From Crocodylus rhombifer (taxonomy: Eukaryota; Chordata; Crocodylia; Crocodylidae): a DNA stretch of 64,000 nucleotides. The stretch lies in the NCBI GenBank assembly GCA_038503035.1, contig JAVSML010021644.1, positions 199,272 to 263,271 of the forward strand, given 5' to 3'. Below, piece by piece: positions 11,901 through 22,140 of this stretch. The notes below the pieces were generated by a model. That model ran no database searches and was not told where the DNA came from. It saw only the letters and a program-made list of their open reading frames with translations. Made by a program: the position numbers and the translations under genes. Numbering within the stretch: position 1 is the first letter of the stretch; each line of letters begins with the position of its first letter.

Positions 11901-12151
11901 CAGGCAACCCCCACTTAGCCCTCTTAATTGGTTCCTGAAAAACCGAGCGTTAAGCAAAGCAAGCATTAAGTGAAGCCGAAAATATTTGACGATCCAAGAT
12001 GGTGACCGCAAGTGTTTTTAATGACCCCAAATGGCAACCGTGAGCGTTATAATGAAACTTGCTGAGCACTAAGTGGAATCAAGTATCAATTTAAAAAAAG
12101 CATTATAGCAAAGTTGCGCTAAGTGAAACGGTGTTAAGCAGGGGGTGTCTG
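11901..12151. mobile_element. Tigger/pogo-like MITE, family 1
   Basis: The left end CAGGCAACCCCCACTTAG and the reverse complement of the right end CAGACACCCCCTGCTTA form inverted repeats. They are flanked by TA on both sides (11899-11900 and 12152-12153), the target duplication of the Tc1/mariner superfamily. The 'CAGG...CCCACTTA' start is typical of Tigger-type elements. Inside, GCGTTAAGC and GCGCTAAGTGAAACGG extend the inverted similarity. 251 bp, no transposase. Confidence 0.85.
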
Positions 12152-12214
12152 TAACAAAGGAAGAGGAGACAGCAGCACCACCTTTTAGCCCAGGAAGGGA
12201 GAAGCTGGGCAATC

Positions 12215-12310
12215 TCCTGCAGGGAATGGAAGACTCAGGCTCTAGGTCTCTCAGCTAGAGTGGGCTTGAACCTGCATCTCCGTACCTTTCTCCCATTATA
12301 CCAAAGAGCG
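12215..12310 (-). mobile_element. MIR-like SINE fragment
   Basis: GTCTCTCAGCTAGAGTGGGC, then TTGAACCTGCATCTCC and CCCATTATACCAAAG follow the order of an inverted MIR (tcacacagcta, then gattcgaacccaggtctc, then a box-A-side end). Diverged, with unclear ends. Confidence 0.5.
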
Positions 12311-15300
12311 AACAGTAACTGGAACTCCTTGAATACCATTATATACTTTGAATCCATATCTTTTTACAGTCTTGCTACCAAGCTGTAAGGGACTGCACAT
12401 AATGTACACAGGGGAGAATCAAGCAGGTACATCAGCATGCTGAGGTCTCTTATGCTGTTCTTGGTTTACCTGGCCACCTGGTGATACGATTATCCTGCCC
12501 ATTCTGGCATGGAAGGCAGGGAGTGTATTTACATTGTGACTGACCTCCTACAACCTACCCAAGGCACTACTGCAGCTATCAAAAACCAAAGCAGACTCCA
12601 GACTGCTCTAAGTTACTCTGCTTTCACTTTATTGCCCCCCTGAGCTCGCTTTCTTCTTGCTTGAGGAGGAACTTAACTGCCTTGCATCTGTGAATGCAGA
12701 AACAGGAAACTCCCATGGCTGTCCCCTCTACCTAACTATGCAGGGGAAGTCCAGTATATAGAAAAATAACATTCAAATCCTTATTATTTGGCCAAGTAGA
12801 ATGTACACAGACAGCAGAGGAAGGGCAGGCTAATTTAATATCTGGCGCTACACTAATTAAAAGTAAGTTTGTCAGGTCCAACTGCTCAAAAAGCATGAAA
12901 ATGTCTTGGAAAAAAATAACTGTAATTAATAATTTGGGGGGTTCTTTATTTGCTTTTTACTGCCTTTGAGCCTTTATCAATTGTTCTTCCACAACCAGGA
13001 GTCCCAGAACTATACTTTGATTTTGACAAATGAGAGCTGACATCTTCATATAATTACCTGACTACAGAAACTGGCAGCAAAATCACCAAATATTGTAAGA
13101 GTGGTGATAAAATAACACGAGTTGGAAGCACGGGATTTATGACAATGGGTGCAGCGTAAGTGGAATACCTAGAGACGTTAGCAACCATTTCTGAACATTA
13201 CTGCTCAGGCTGCTCCTGGGCTCTTACTTGGGCCTGTTTGATTGATTAAAGGGCAGATTATGCGGAGGAAAATTTAAAAAGAGCAAAGCAAAAGTAAATG
13301 AAGAAATGTGAGCCTTTCCAACCCAGCTCTTGGCCAGGGTGTGAATCCTAGCACTACCATCCTGGGAATTTCATGGTACTAACAGCTACAGGAAAGGGAA
13401 GGAGGGCTGAGTCTCTCTCCCAGTGACAAGCAGTGGCAACTGACCCGAGGAGAGGAAGGAAGAAAACACTACTGATGTTACCTCCTGGGGGTTTGTAATT
13501 CCTTGAAACAAACTGCCACTGTGCCAGGGATTAAGAGCAGATGTAGCAGCATCCAGCTGCCACGAAGCCTTTATGTCTAACATAAGAGAACGGGAGCATG
13601 GAAGAGTCCAACAGAATGCTATAGGGGGCATTCTCTAGTCCACAAATTTCTGGACCAGGAGCAAAAAAAAAAGTTGGAGCCATGCCGGCCTGGGAGAGAG
13701 GAAGGACCCAGGACCCACTGCTAACCTGGTTACCTCTACAAATAAAACTAAACACTAGCCTGTGATGTGATGGGCACACAACCTTCATAGATAAAGCAGC
13801 AATAGTGCTGCAATTAACATTAGCATTGGTGGCTCAGAGAAGCTGTGGATTTATGCAGTGATGAAACTAAATCTTAAACTTAAAAGACCAAATTCTGAGG
13901 TTGGTATTCATTCAGTCCTTAGTACAGCAAAGCCCTTGCTGAAATCAGGAACGCAAATGGGGATTTCAACAGAGCTGCACCCTTGCCTTCTGCCTGATTT
14001 CAGACTAACATGGCTAACTACCTCTCTCCTTTATACAGAAGTTGACAATCTGGCCTTTCTAAAGACAGCCCTTTAGCATACTCCCAAACTGAAATCTACA
14101 CTTGCAAGACTGAAGCATAGGGAGGTGGCAAACTAAATGAAAAGTTCCTTCAGAATATACCCTGGGTCAAGAAGAGGCAGGTCTTTTGTACATTTAATGC
14201 CATATACACTGGTGACAAACTGGTGTTGCTCCACTGAGGCAATGGCACTGTGCTCATTTACCTTAGCTGAGGGTTGGCCCCGTATTGTGCAGCCCCATAA
14301 CACATGCCTGCTGTTTGGTATTAGCTTTCATTGTACTTGGTGTTGCTTGGGAAGTTCGAGGACTCCCTGTCAATATGGACCACAGCACACTCTACACTTC
14401 TCTCCCCAACTCCTATGTGTTTCCCCCCATCTCTTGCCATCTTTTTCACCGGGCACAAATACCAAGCAGACTCTATATTCAGGCTAGAAAATAATTTTTA
14501 CAGATGTTTTGTGGGCATTGCTTTAATGGATATTTTAAAAAAACAACAACTTTATTATGACAACCTGCTTCAAAGATCCTCCCATTCAGCCCTAACTATG
14601 GCTCAGATGCAGTTTGATGCTGTTATGCCTTGAGTATCCCAAGCCAGGCTTTGAGGGATGAATAATGTGAATGAAATACAGATGAAACCTCTGCAAAATA
14701 AAGTCCCCCATTCTCTAATTTCTATTTTTTAAAAAAAAGAGCAAAACAACAACATATTCTTTAAAATCATTCATGAAATGTTTCCAGTGTTAGAGGGGGC
14801 AGCAACCAACTCCTCTTTTTTTGCGGAAGGGGGCTTTCATTCATATGCTGAGTGATTCACATGAAAACTATGCTGAATGTGGTGCAGCAGCACTACCAAC
14901 CCACCTATCTGGCACAGAGTTGTACCTTGTGACAATATTGTTCAAGAAATTCAAACAAGTTCATTGAGCAAAACTCGGGGGCAAAAAAAAACGTCAGGAA
15001 AGTCAACACGCCTCTGCTTGAACATGCCTGGGCAAAATCAGAGCTGGGTTGTCATTTTTTTCCTTTTCTTTTTGGTCATAAGTTGAGTTCACTTGAAACT
15101 GCAAATTTTTGCAAAGGAGTGTGAATGAAGAGGAGTTTCCGGCAGTGAGACAATGTCAGCTTTCTGTGATCAAAAGCTGAATGTGAATTGATTCTACCCA
15201 AGCCTAACAACGGCAGTTCAGTTCTTAGTAATATCATAAACAGAGAAGTCCCATCAATATTTATATACACAAAGCCTAGGGAAATATGCCCTGCTGACGA

Positions 15301-15703
15301 GCTCCAACTTGTTTGAAATTGCTATTTAATGTTATGGCAACAAAATGAAAATCATATAAAATGAACACAGAGAAACTGAAACCTTGTCAAGGCCTTTGTT
15401 AATAAGTCAAGGGCATCAAAATGCAAAACATACTTTGACAGGAGTATCCCTGTAAGATCTAGTGAGAATAACTGTTTATTTTCATTGCATGGCAGCAAAC
15501 GTAGGCTTAACATGTCCTTTTCCTACACTCTTCTAAGAGTATATTAGCCAACTCCTTCCCTGTCAGTGCAGTGGCAGGGTATTGGCAGTGCCCCCATCTT
15601 CCCTGCTTTAATCTGTGGCATCTGATATGGTGCTTTTGGTGTTTGGGGTATTGTGCCTTGTAGAGGTGCACAAAAGTTTGAAGTGGCTGTCTGTGCACAT
15701 AGG
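12311..15703. other. Unassigned stretch with small remnants
   Basis: No host gene was recognised in about 3.4 kb. Near 13995-14035, TTTCAGACTAACATGGCTAAC matches the end of the repeat type seen at 10628. Chance frames of 70-116 codons occur around 14100-14640. They overlap each other in different frames and show no domain. Confidence 0.45.
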
Positions 15704-15756
15704 ATCTCCTGGACCATGAGGTCCAGGAGGTCCCTTCCAGCCTATACTCCCAGGCT
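15704..15756 (+). mobile_element. CR1 3' tail, plus strand
   Basis: CTCCTGGACCATGAGGTCC, then AGGAGGTCCCTTCCAGCC and TATACTCCCAG is the extreme 3' end of a CR1 LINE. It meets the tail of a second CR1 in the opposite direction. Confidence 0.7.
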
Positions 15757-15835
15757 CCTACATTCACAGAAGTTTAGGGCTGGAAGGGACCTTATGAGGT
15801 CATCGAGTCCAGCCCCCCATGAATGCATCCCTGAA
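15757..15835 (-). mobile_element. CR1 3' tail, minus strand
   Basis: CATTCACAGAAGTTTAGGGC, then TGGAAGGGACCTTATGAGG and TCATCGAGTCCAGCCCCCC is the reverse complement of the CR1 3' end, starting with the short tail repeat. Only about 80 bp remain. Confidence 0.85.
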
Positions 15836-16237
15836 CAAAATACATATACCAGCAAGCATCAGAGAGTTACCATAAGGCAATTCAGTATAAACGGGGCAAG
15901 CAGTCACCTGCAGGTTAGCTTTCATTTACCACAGTCTAAGAGTGTGCAAACAGGCAGTTCTCAGTGACAGGGCTGATGCTCTGTACATCCCTGTCCCTCC
16001 CTGCCTTGCAGTTAACTTATTTGTGGAATAATGCTCCCTGTCTGCTCCTGTGAGGAGCAAAATCTTGGTTGACGCATGGACAGTCGAGCTGGGGAATTTC
16101 CCAAGCTAAATGCTTGAGGTAAAGTGCACGAAGTCCATAAGAAGGGGCTGGAAAAATTCATCTCCTTGGGGGACAGCGCAGAGAGAGATTTATAATACAC
16201 CACACTCATCACAGATTGAAATCCAATTTTCTTAGGC
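15836..16237. other. Unassigned DNA between CR1 tails and a hAT element
   Basis: No repeat ends or coding signal were recognised; chance frames only. Confidence 0.4.
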
Positions 16238-16688
16238 CAGGGCTGTCCAACTGGCATCCTGTGGGCCACATGCAGGGGTTGAACGGTTGAACCTCGGGCT
16301 CCCACCCTGTCACTGGTGCCCCCCCACCTCACAACACCTGCTGCAGACTCCAGACTCCAGACTCCCTCTCTCTCCCTTCAGGTTTTGCTGCCTGCCTGTG
16401 CCCCTCAGGACAAACCGGTGCAGCTTGCCATGCTGGGCAAGCCTGTGGTATGGTGCAGCGGGGGAGCCGAGGTGGCAGCTGCCAATGCATGCAGTGCCAG
16501 AGGAATTGGCTTCCTGCTCATTCAGTGAAGCAGCCCAGGTCTGGGGAAGGATCCTGCACGGGCAGTGTAGTGGGGGCATAGCTCAGAGGCCTGTGGCTTG
16601 CCGTAGTCTGGCCCCTGGGGTATGCAGACCCCACCAGTCAACCTATGTGACATGTGCAGCCCAGCTGCTTAGAAGCTGGACCACCCTG
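16238..16688. mobile_element. hAT non-autonomous element, CAGGGCTGTCCAAC type
   Basis: It starts CAGGGCTGTCCAACTGGC; the reverse complement of its end is CAGGGTGGTCCAGCTTC. Flanks TCTTAGGC (16230-16237) and TCCTAGGC (16689-16696) are an 8-bp duplication with one mismatch, as expected for hAT. The element holds GTGGGCCACATGCAG near the left end, as does the related copy at 19681. It has a GC-rich interior of 451 bp. Overlapping open frames on both strands are chance frames. Confidence 0.88.
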
Positions 16689-16866
16689 TCCTAGGCCTTT
16701 GGACTTCCCAAGATAACTTAGCTGTATTAGCGCAGCTGGTCCCAGGTTTCCAGTTTCTGGATACTCCATCTTACCATTCGCCATGTGAAGGGACACCCCA
16801 TAGCTGAAAATGTTAATGTGCTGCAAAAGAGCTGCGACAATGATCTCTTTGCCTTAGGCGGCACAG

Positions 16867-17169
16867 CAGAGGTATAACTAGGAAGTTCTGTACCCTGGGC
16901 CGCAGAGCAGAGGAGATGGAAGGGGGGAGCGCTGGCAGAGCATCAGAGAGCAGGTGGGAGGTGTCAGTCTTACCTTCCAGAGAGACCGAAAGCCCTTGCT
17001 TGCTACTGCTGTGCTGTGGTCTTCGCCCCTGGCTACTGCTGCTATGGCTGCTGCTCCATTGGACTACTACCATCATGGCACCAGGTTCCCAAGGCTGTCA
17101 TTCTAGCACTCCATCCAAATCAGTGCCCAAGGCTGGTACTCTGCCCACCCACGCCTAGTTATGCCACTG
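16867..17169. mobile_element. hAT-like element, CAGAGGTATAACTAGG type
   Basis: The left end CAGAGGTATAACTAGGAAG and the reverse complement of the right end CAGTGGCATAACTAGGCG are clear inverted repeats. The flanks CGGCACAG and GACACAAG match only with a shift, so the 8-bp duplication is doubtful. The interior carries CTGCTGCTATGGCTGCTGC-type low complexity. 303 bp and non-coding. Confidence 0.75.
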
Positions 17170-17232
17170 GACACAAGACACAGACAGATCTAGACAAAAA
17201 ATAAGTCACTTGTGTAACATGCAGGCCTTCAG

Positions 17233-17696
17233 TTCCTCATGAGGGTCCAGAGGAGGGCCACCTGCATGATCGGGGGTAGCAAGCAGGCCCGACGAGGAGA
17301 GGCTACGAGACCTGAACATGTTCAGCCTCCACAAGACAAGGCTGAGAAGGGATCTGGTGGCCATCTACAAACTGGCCAATGGGGACAGCAGGCAATGGGA
17401 GAGTACCTGTTCCCCGGAGCACTACCAGGAGTAACAAAGAATAACGGCCACAAGTTGACTGAGAGTAGGTTCAGGCTAGATATCAGGAGGCGCTACTTCA
17501 GTCAGGGTGGCTAGGATCTGGAACCAACTTCCAAGAGAAGTGGTGCTGGCTCCTACCCTGGGGGTCTTCAAAAAGAGGCTAGATGTATACCTTGCTGGGG
17601 TCATTTGACCCCAGCATCTTTTCCTGCCATGGCAGGGGGGTGGACTTGATGATCTGCTCAGGTCCCTTCCGACCCTACCAGCTATGAAACTATGAC
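17233..17696 (+). mobile_element. CR1 3' end with ORF2 C-terminus remnant
   Basis: The translation carries the CR1 ORF2 C-terminal words RVQRRAT, then LHKTRLRRDLVAIYKL, then FRLDIRR-like and WNQLPREVVLAPTLGVFK, but spread over shifting frames with stops. The 3' UTR follows: CTGGGGTCATTTGACCCCAG, then GATGATCTGCTCAGGTCCC and tail CTATGAAACTATGA. This is the same subfamily as the minus-strand copy at 50264-51705. It is 5'-truncated at about 17233, as is usual for LINEs. Dead copy. Confidence 0.93.
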
Positions 17697-18368
17697 TCTG
17701 GAATGGTCCTTGGGCTTAGGTCAGAAGCATTTAAAGAGTTCCTGATCTTTCCTCACCCCCCCATTCCTCTGCACATGCCCTCTACACCAGGAGGGCTTCT
17801 CTCACTGCTGGAGACAGCTTTCTGCTTCTGCTCTTTAAATCGGCTCGTGAGAGATCCTCCTATGCCCCATGTAACTCTGGATCAGCCTCACACGACTGTA
17901 TCATAATGCACATGGACAAGAGGGCGCCACTGTGATAACATGAACGTTTCTTCAGGCATTTCCTAAATTTTGCGAACTGTACACTCTTTTAACAGAGGCT
18001 TTTCTCTTTAATGGCTCTATCTACAGCAGCTGGTTGAAAAATGCAGTATGCTTTCAGTGGAAAAAAGACCTTTTTTTTTTTCATTTGCTTCTAATTTTTG
18101 TTTGGTTTTCAGTTTCCCTTCATTTCCCTCTCCCCATTTCTCCTTCTTTCCTCATCCTTTTATGTTTTTTCCCTAGAAAAAGGATGAGGGAAGACAGGGA
18201 TAAGGAAGAAAAAAGATGAAAAAGAAACCAATTAAAATTCAAAAGGTTTTTGGCTGAAACCTAGGAATACTTATATCCAAGCAAATGATTTTTCAGTAAG
18301 AACACGTTTTCCAATGAGATAAAGAACTTTAGATGGGAAAGAACTTACTGTTTTGCCTGCATGTTATC
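17697..18368. other. Unassigned DNA with T-rich patch
   Basis: Holds a run of T near 18070 and a pyrimidine-rich patch at 18100-18180 facing a purine-rich patch (AAAAAGGATGAGGGAAG). CCTCATCCTTTTATG pairs partly with AAAAGGATGAGG, a small inverted repeat. No gene. Confidence 0.45.
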
Positions 18369-18384
18369 GGGGGGGGGGGGGGGG
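18369..18384. repeat. Poly(G) tract, 16 G
   Basis: Sixteen consecutive G, followed by AGGGGAAGG. Confidence 0.95.
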
Positions 18385-18440
18385 AGGGGAAGGCTATGAA
18401 AGGTCTCTGCTGTGTGACATGTAATATGCCAGAGGCAGCA

Positions 18441-18470
18441 GAAAGGAAAGGAAAGGAAAGGAAAGGAAAA
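18441..18470. repeat. (GAAAG)n microsatellite
   Basis: Six GAAAG units in a row, then an extra A. Confidence 0.95.
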
Positions 18471-19174
18471 CCTTTCTTTTCTTACAACACTGCTTGACAG
18501 AAAGGGAGTGGCTCCCTCATCAGCACTGACGTGGGATGGCCAGACTGCTCTCTTAGGGCTGGATTGTGATCTGCCTTTGTGTGGGAAGGTACAAGGGCGG
18601 CACAAAGTGTGGAGACTTCTGGCATAGCTCCCCTTTTGCACACCTACCCAGAGCCAGTTGCAATAACAGTCTACCAACTCTCTTTGTCCCTGGCAAATCA
18701 GGCCATGGAAAGGCACTACATTTGTAGTGCTACAAAAGCCAAGGGGACAGACATGCATGCCTTCAGTAGTACTACAAAAATCACCTAAGAGCTATAGAAA
18801 TGTTCTGTGATGAAACAGGATCTTATCTGTAGCACTGCATGCCTGACCCCCAATCCCCAACAGCTGACCCATGCCTTCTTCCCTCCCACAGAAAATGGAG
18901 AGCGAGTGGCAGGGACTGGAGCTGGACAGCCCTGGAGGAGTGCAGCCTGCCTGCTCCCCCTTTCCCTGCCACATTTTTGTAGTGCTTTCAAGTGCTGTGG
19001 CATTTGTAGAGCTACAAATGCACATGCCCATGACTGCAATCAGTCCAGAGGAGCAGAGAACAGGTTATGTTCTTCCTCCTTATTAGCCTGATGCTCTGAG
19101 AAAAGGAGCCACTTCCAACAGTTGGAGCAGAGCGCACTTCCCATGAGAACCCAGCAGGAGACGGAGGTCAGGAC

Positions 19175-19310
19175 AATGCTTGTTTTACAGAATGGAAAAC
19201 TGAAGCCTAGGGGCTTGCCCAGGGTAATCCTTCAGGCTAATGGCAGACCTGAAGATAGAGCACAGGTGTCCTATGAATCCCCAGTTTGAGCACTATCCAC
19301 CTGACGGGCC
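19175..19310 (-). mobile_element. MIR-like SINE, minus strand
   Basis: TGTTTTACAGAATGGAAAAC, then TGAAGCCTAGGGGCTTGCCC, GGCAGACCTGAAGATAGAG and GAATCCCCAGTTTGAGCAC follow the order of an inverted MIR: cattttacag, aaactgaggc, cttgcccaggg, agctggg, aacccagg, then the box-B side. This is the clearest MIR in the window. Confidence 0.75.
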
Positions 19311-19680
19311 CCTTAGTTACTAGGCAGCTTACAGAGTGACGTGTAATGCCCCTCTCATCCCAGGATGGTGCGTGTAGCACCAAGATACCACAATGATGGG
19401 TGTAGAATAGGTAGAAAAGTAAATGAAATTTAGTACAAATCTCAAGTTTGCTAATCATTAAGCCCCATCTGCTCCTTGCAGTATACACCTTACAGATTTT
19501 TTTGACTGAAAAACTTATGGTAGGCAAAATTTACATTTTTTCCATCTATATTTATAGACAGTTTACATTTTTCCAAACCGCCTCAAGCAATTACGCCATA
19601 TTTGTTCTCTACCTTTTCTTGAATTAACTAAGTTGCATAAATCATCTGAAACTAGCAGACACTATGCTTATACTCTAGAG

Positions 19681-20064
19681 GAGGGCTGTCCACCTTCAGA
19701 TAGCTCAGGGAATGCCTTCAATCAGTGTGGCATGCCCCAGGCTGCAGTGCACACCATGTGGGCCACATGCATTGGGGCTGCATACTGCATGAGCTCGCTG
19801 GGACTTCTACCATGCAGGCCACAAACTCCCCCCACCTCTCCAGTACCACCCTACTAGTGTGGTCCATATAAGCTTTCCCATGCCATTGCTCCATGGGCAG
19901 TGGACTCACTGGTCCCCCTTCTGCTGTGCTGCCCTGTCTCAAACCCTAGTCACAGCAACAGCAGGAGCATTGAGGGGAGTGACAGCCAAGCAGGAGCCAG
20001 CAGGCACCAGCTTAACTCCCTGTGGGCCAGATGAGGCCTGCAGGCTCCCAGTTGAACAGCCTTG
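19681..20064. mobile_element. hAT non-autonomous element A of a serial pair
   Basis: It begins GAGGGCTGTCCACC; the reverse complement of its right end is CAAGGCTGTTCAACTGGG, so both ends match the CAGGGCTGTCCAAC type of the element at 16238 with a few changes. Left flank CTCTAGAG (19673-19680) and right flank CTCTAGAC (20065-20072) agree at 7 of 8. GTGGGCCACATGCA and GTGGGCCAGATGAGGCC are near the two ends. 384 bp. The right flank is also the left flank of element B. Confidence 0.9.
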
Positions 20065-20072
20065 CTCTAGAC

Positions 20073-20246
20073 CAGTGGTTCTCAACCCGTGGGCCACATG
20101 TGGCCCAAATCAGCGTGCTGCTGCGACCCATGTGACATCCTGTTCATTTTTTTTTAAATGGATACACATAAGTGTGGGTACATCCTGTGTAATACATTGA
20201 GAGCTGCAAGTGTGGCCCACTATGGCAAATGGGTTGAGAACCACTG
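20073..20246. mobile_element. hAT non-autonomous element B of a serial pair
   Basis: It starts CAGTGGTTCTCAACCCGTGG and ends AATGGGTTGAGAACCACTG, excellent hAT inverted repeats of about 18 bp. Flanks CTCTAGAC (20065-20072) and CTCTAGAG (20247-20254) give an 8-bp duplication of the NTCTAGAN type known for Charlie-like hAT elements. 174 bp and non-coding. It shares the middle CTCTAGA with element A. Confidence 0.93.
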
Positions 20247-20254
20247 CTCTAGAG

Positions 20255-21176
20255 AAAGGCATATTGCTTTATTTTTTAAAATCAGTAAAATAAAAACATG
20301 TATGTGAGCTCAGATATTTTTATAAGTTTTGTCTGGCAGCTTCAGACATCACAGCCAAGTTTAGGTGTGTTGGTGTTTAGCACTTAAAGATGCCAGTGAG
20401 ACTCATGATTTCTAGAAAGTACTGAGAATCTACCTTCTGAAAATTATACCTGTTCAAGGCGTCCAAAAGTTCTATACCCAAGGTCACCAATAACTTTTGC
20501 AAATTTTAGCCTGTGTAAGCATATCATCTGTACCAGAGGATGCTTCACAAGACCCAAGCATGTTTGCTTTCTATGTCATTAACCCATTCTACTCACCTCA
20601 ATCCTGACTGAATTATGGTACTGTACACAGGTGACCACTGTACTCTTTTCTTCCATATCTCAAAAAATGAAATGCACTGGCTTTTTGCCACCTAAAACAT
20701 GTAATGAATTCCTTTCCTTACATTACTTGTGCTGGAATCTCATCTATATTTCTTCAGCATATAATTCAGCACAGCTAAATGCTACATTGGTAATTAAAGT
20801 GCTATATTAAAAATGGAATAATTTTGCTTTCTAACTCATAATCTTATTTTCCTAACAACAGCATTTAAGTTATTTTATTCAAGAGTAGGTTGTTCTTTCT
20901 GTCAAAACACATTCAGGGTCTTAGTATAGTTCCTGCCTTATGCTTTTCTTTTCAGGTCTACTCAGCTCAGTAATTTGCCCTTCCCTTCCCTTCTGTTCAT
21001 TTATTCCAGCAGAGACATTCATTGATAAAGGAGCTGAACAGAAAGGAGTAGAGTTGTAATTCTCCCTGGGATATTTATGTTCAGTAGACTAACCTTCTTG
21101 CTACAACAGAAACTATTAATCAGGAAATTACTGAAGAGAATGTGCTACCTTATTGAGTCTATTAGCAGGAGCTGGT
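20255..21176. other. Unassigned AT-rich DNA
   Basis: No repeat ends or credible frames were recognised. Confidence 0.4.
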
Positions 21177-21560
21177 CATAGATTTTTAAAGCCAGACCAA
21201 CCACTGTGATCAGCAAGTCTGATCTCTTGGTATAAAATAGGCTGAGGACTTCACCTGGAGTCTCTTGTATCAGGTCTGTAGCCTCTGGCTAAGCTGAAGC
21301 ACTTCTTTTGGAAAGACACCTGTTCCTGATTAAAGATAGCTGGTGAGGGAAGCCCTCAGGAACTTGTTCTAACAGAGTATTATCCTCACCATGAACGCTC
21401 TGCACCTTACTCCTAGTCTGAGCTTCTCTAGCCTTGGTTTCCAGCCATGGCATCTCATGATGCTTTTCTCTGTGAAGCAGAAATATAATCTACCATCAAA
21501 GATCTCTTCATCATTGTAGGGATCTGGAAACAGAGATCAAGTCAGCTCTCGCCCTTAAAT
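21177..21560 (-). mobile_element. Older CR1 3' region, minus strand
   Basis: Starts with the inverted tail TCATAGATTTTTAAAGCCAG, then ACCACTGTGATCAGCAAGTC, TGACCTC-like TGATCTCTTGGT and AGGCTGAGGACTTCACC, which is the inverted 3' UTR of an older CR1 type. Further on, CTAGCCTTGGTTTCCAGC and GGATCTGGAAACAGAG are weaker. No ORF2 remains can be read. Confidence 0.75.
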
Positions 21561-21604
21561 AAATGGGACTGGATTTCTCCCATCTCAACGTAAACCATTT
21601 TTTT

Positions 21605-22140
21605 CAGGGTGGACCCTGCTAGTCCCCCCAGGCATCAGACCTTCTCCCAAGTACCTAGTCCTTCCTGGGCTCAAGCTCTCTCTCTCTCTGGGCCCCAGGC
21701 CCATCTCTTCCAAGGCCTGCTCTGGCCCCACACTCTGCCTCTCAATGGCCCCCACTCTCTCCCCTGGACCCCCGACCCTCTATTCTTTTGGCCTTTTTCT
21801 CTTTCACTGTGCCGGTTGGGACCCCATACCTCCCCTTCAGTCCCTTCCACAACCACCAGATGTTGTTCATCACCAGCCCTCTCAGGCCATTGCCTGTCTC
21901 CAGGCCTATCTGTTCCAAGACCTGCTTCACCTCCCTCGGGCTCTGCTGTCTTCGCCAGCTGGGCTTTGGGCACCCTGGCCCTCCATTCTCTGCTGCCCCT
22001 TTCCAGGCTATGGCTTCACTTGCTCCTGTTCTTATGTCTATCTGGTCCAAGGCCTGGCCTGTTCCTGTGCCCTACCATACCTCCATCTTTAAGCATGACC
22101 TACAGCCCCTGCTCCCGGCGTGTGCTGACACAAGGTCATG
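21605..22140. repeat. Pyrimidine-rich, internally repeated block
   Basis: Strong C+T bias. A recurring phrase 'ccaggcccatctcttccaagg' appears three times in diverged form, near 21688, 21901 and 22030 (CAGGCCTATCTGTTCCAAG; CTATCTGGTCCAAGGCC), each followed by CCTG. A short (CT)n lies at 21677. Open frames on both strands, up to 188 codons, result from the bias and lack of TA-rich stops. They look like low-complexity Pro/Leu/Ser text and not like a protein family. Confidence 0.5.

Noticed and set aside
14137..14633. Cluster of overlapping frames of 69-116 codons
   Set aside because: They overlap in different frames with no similarity to known proteins, as expected by chance.
18160..18200. Inverted pair CCTCATCCTTTTATG / AAAAAGGATGAGG as a terminator-like hairpin
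   Set aside because: A short chance dyad between pyrimidine- and purine-rich patches; a rho-independent terminator makes no sense in a vertebrate genome.
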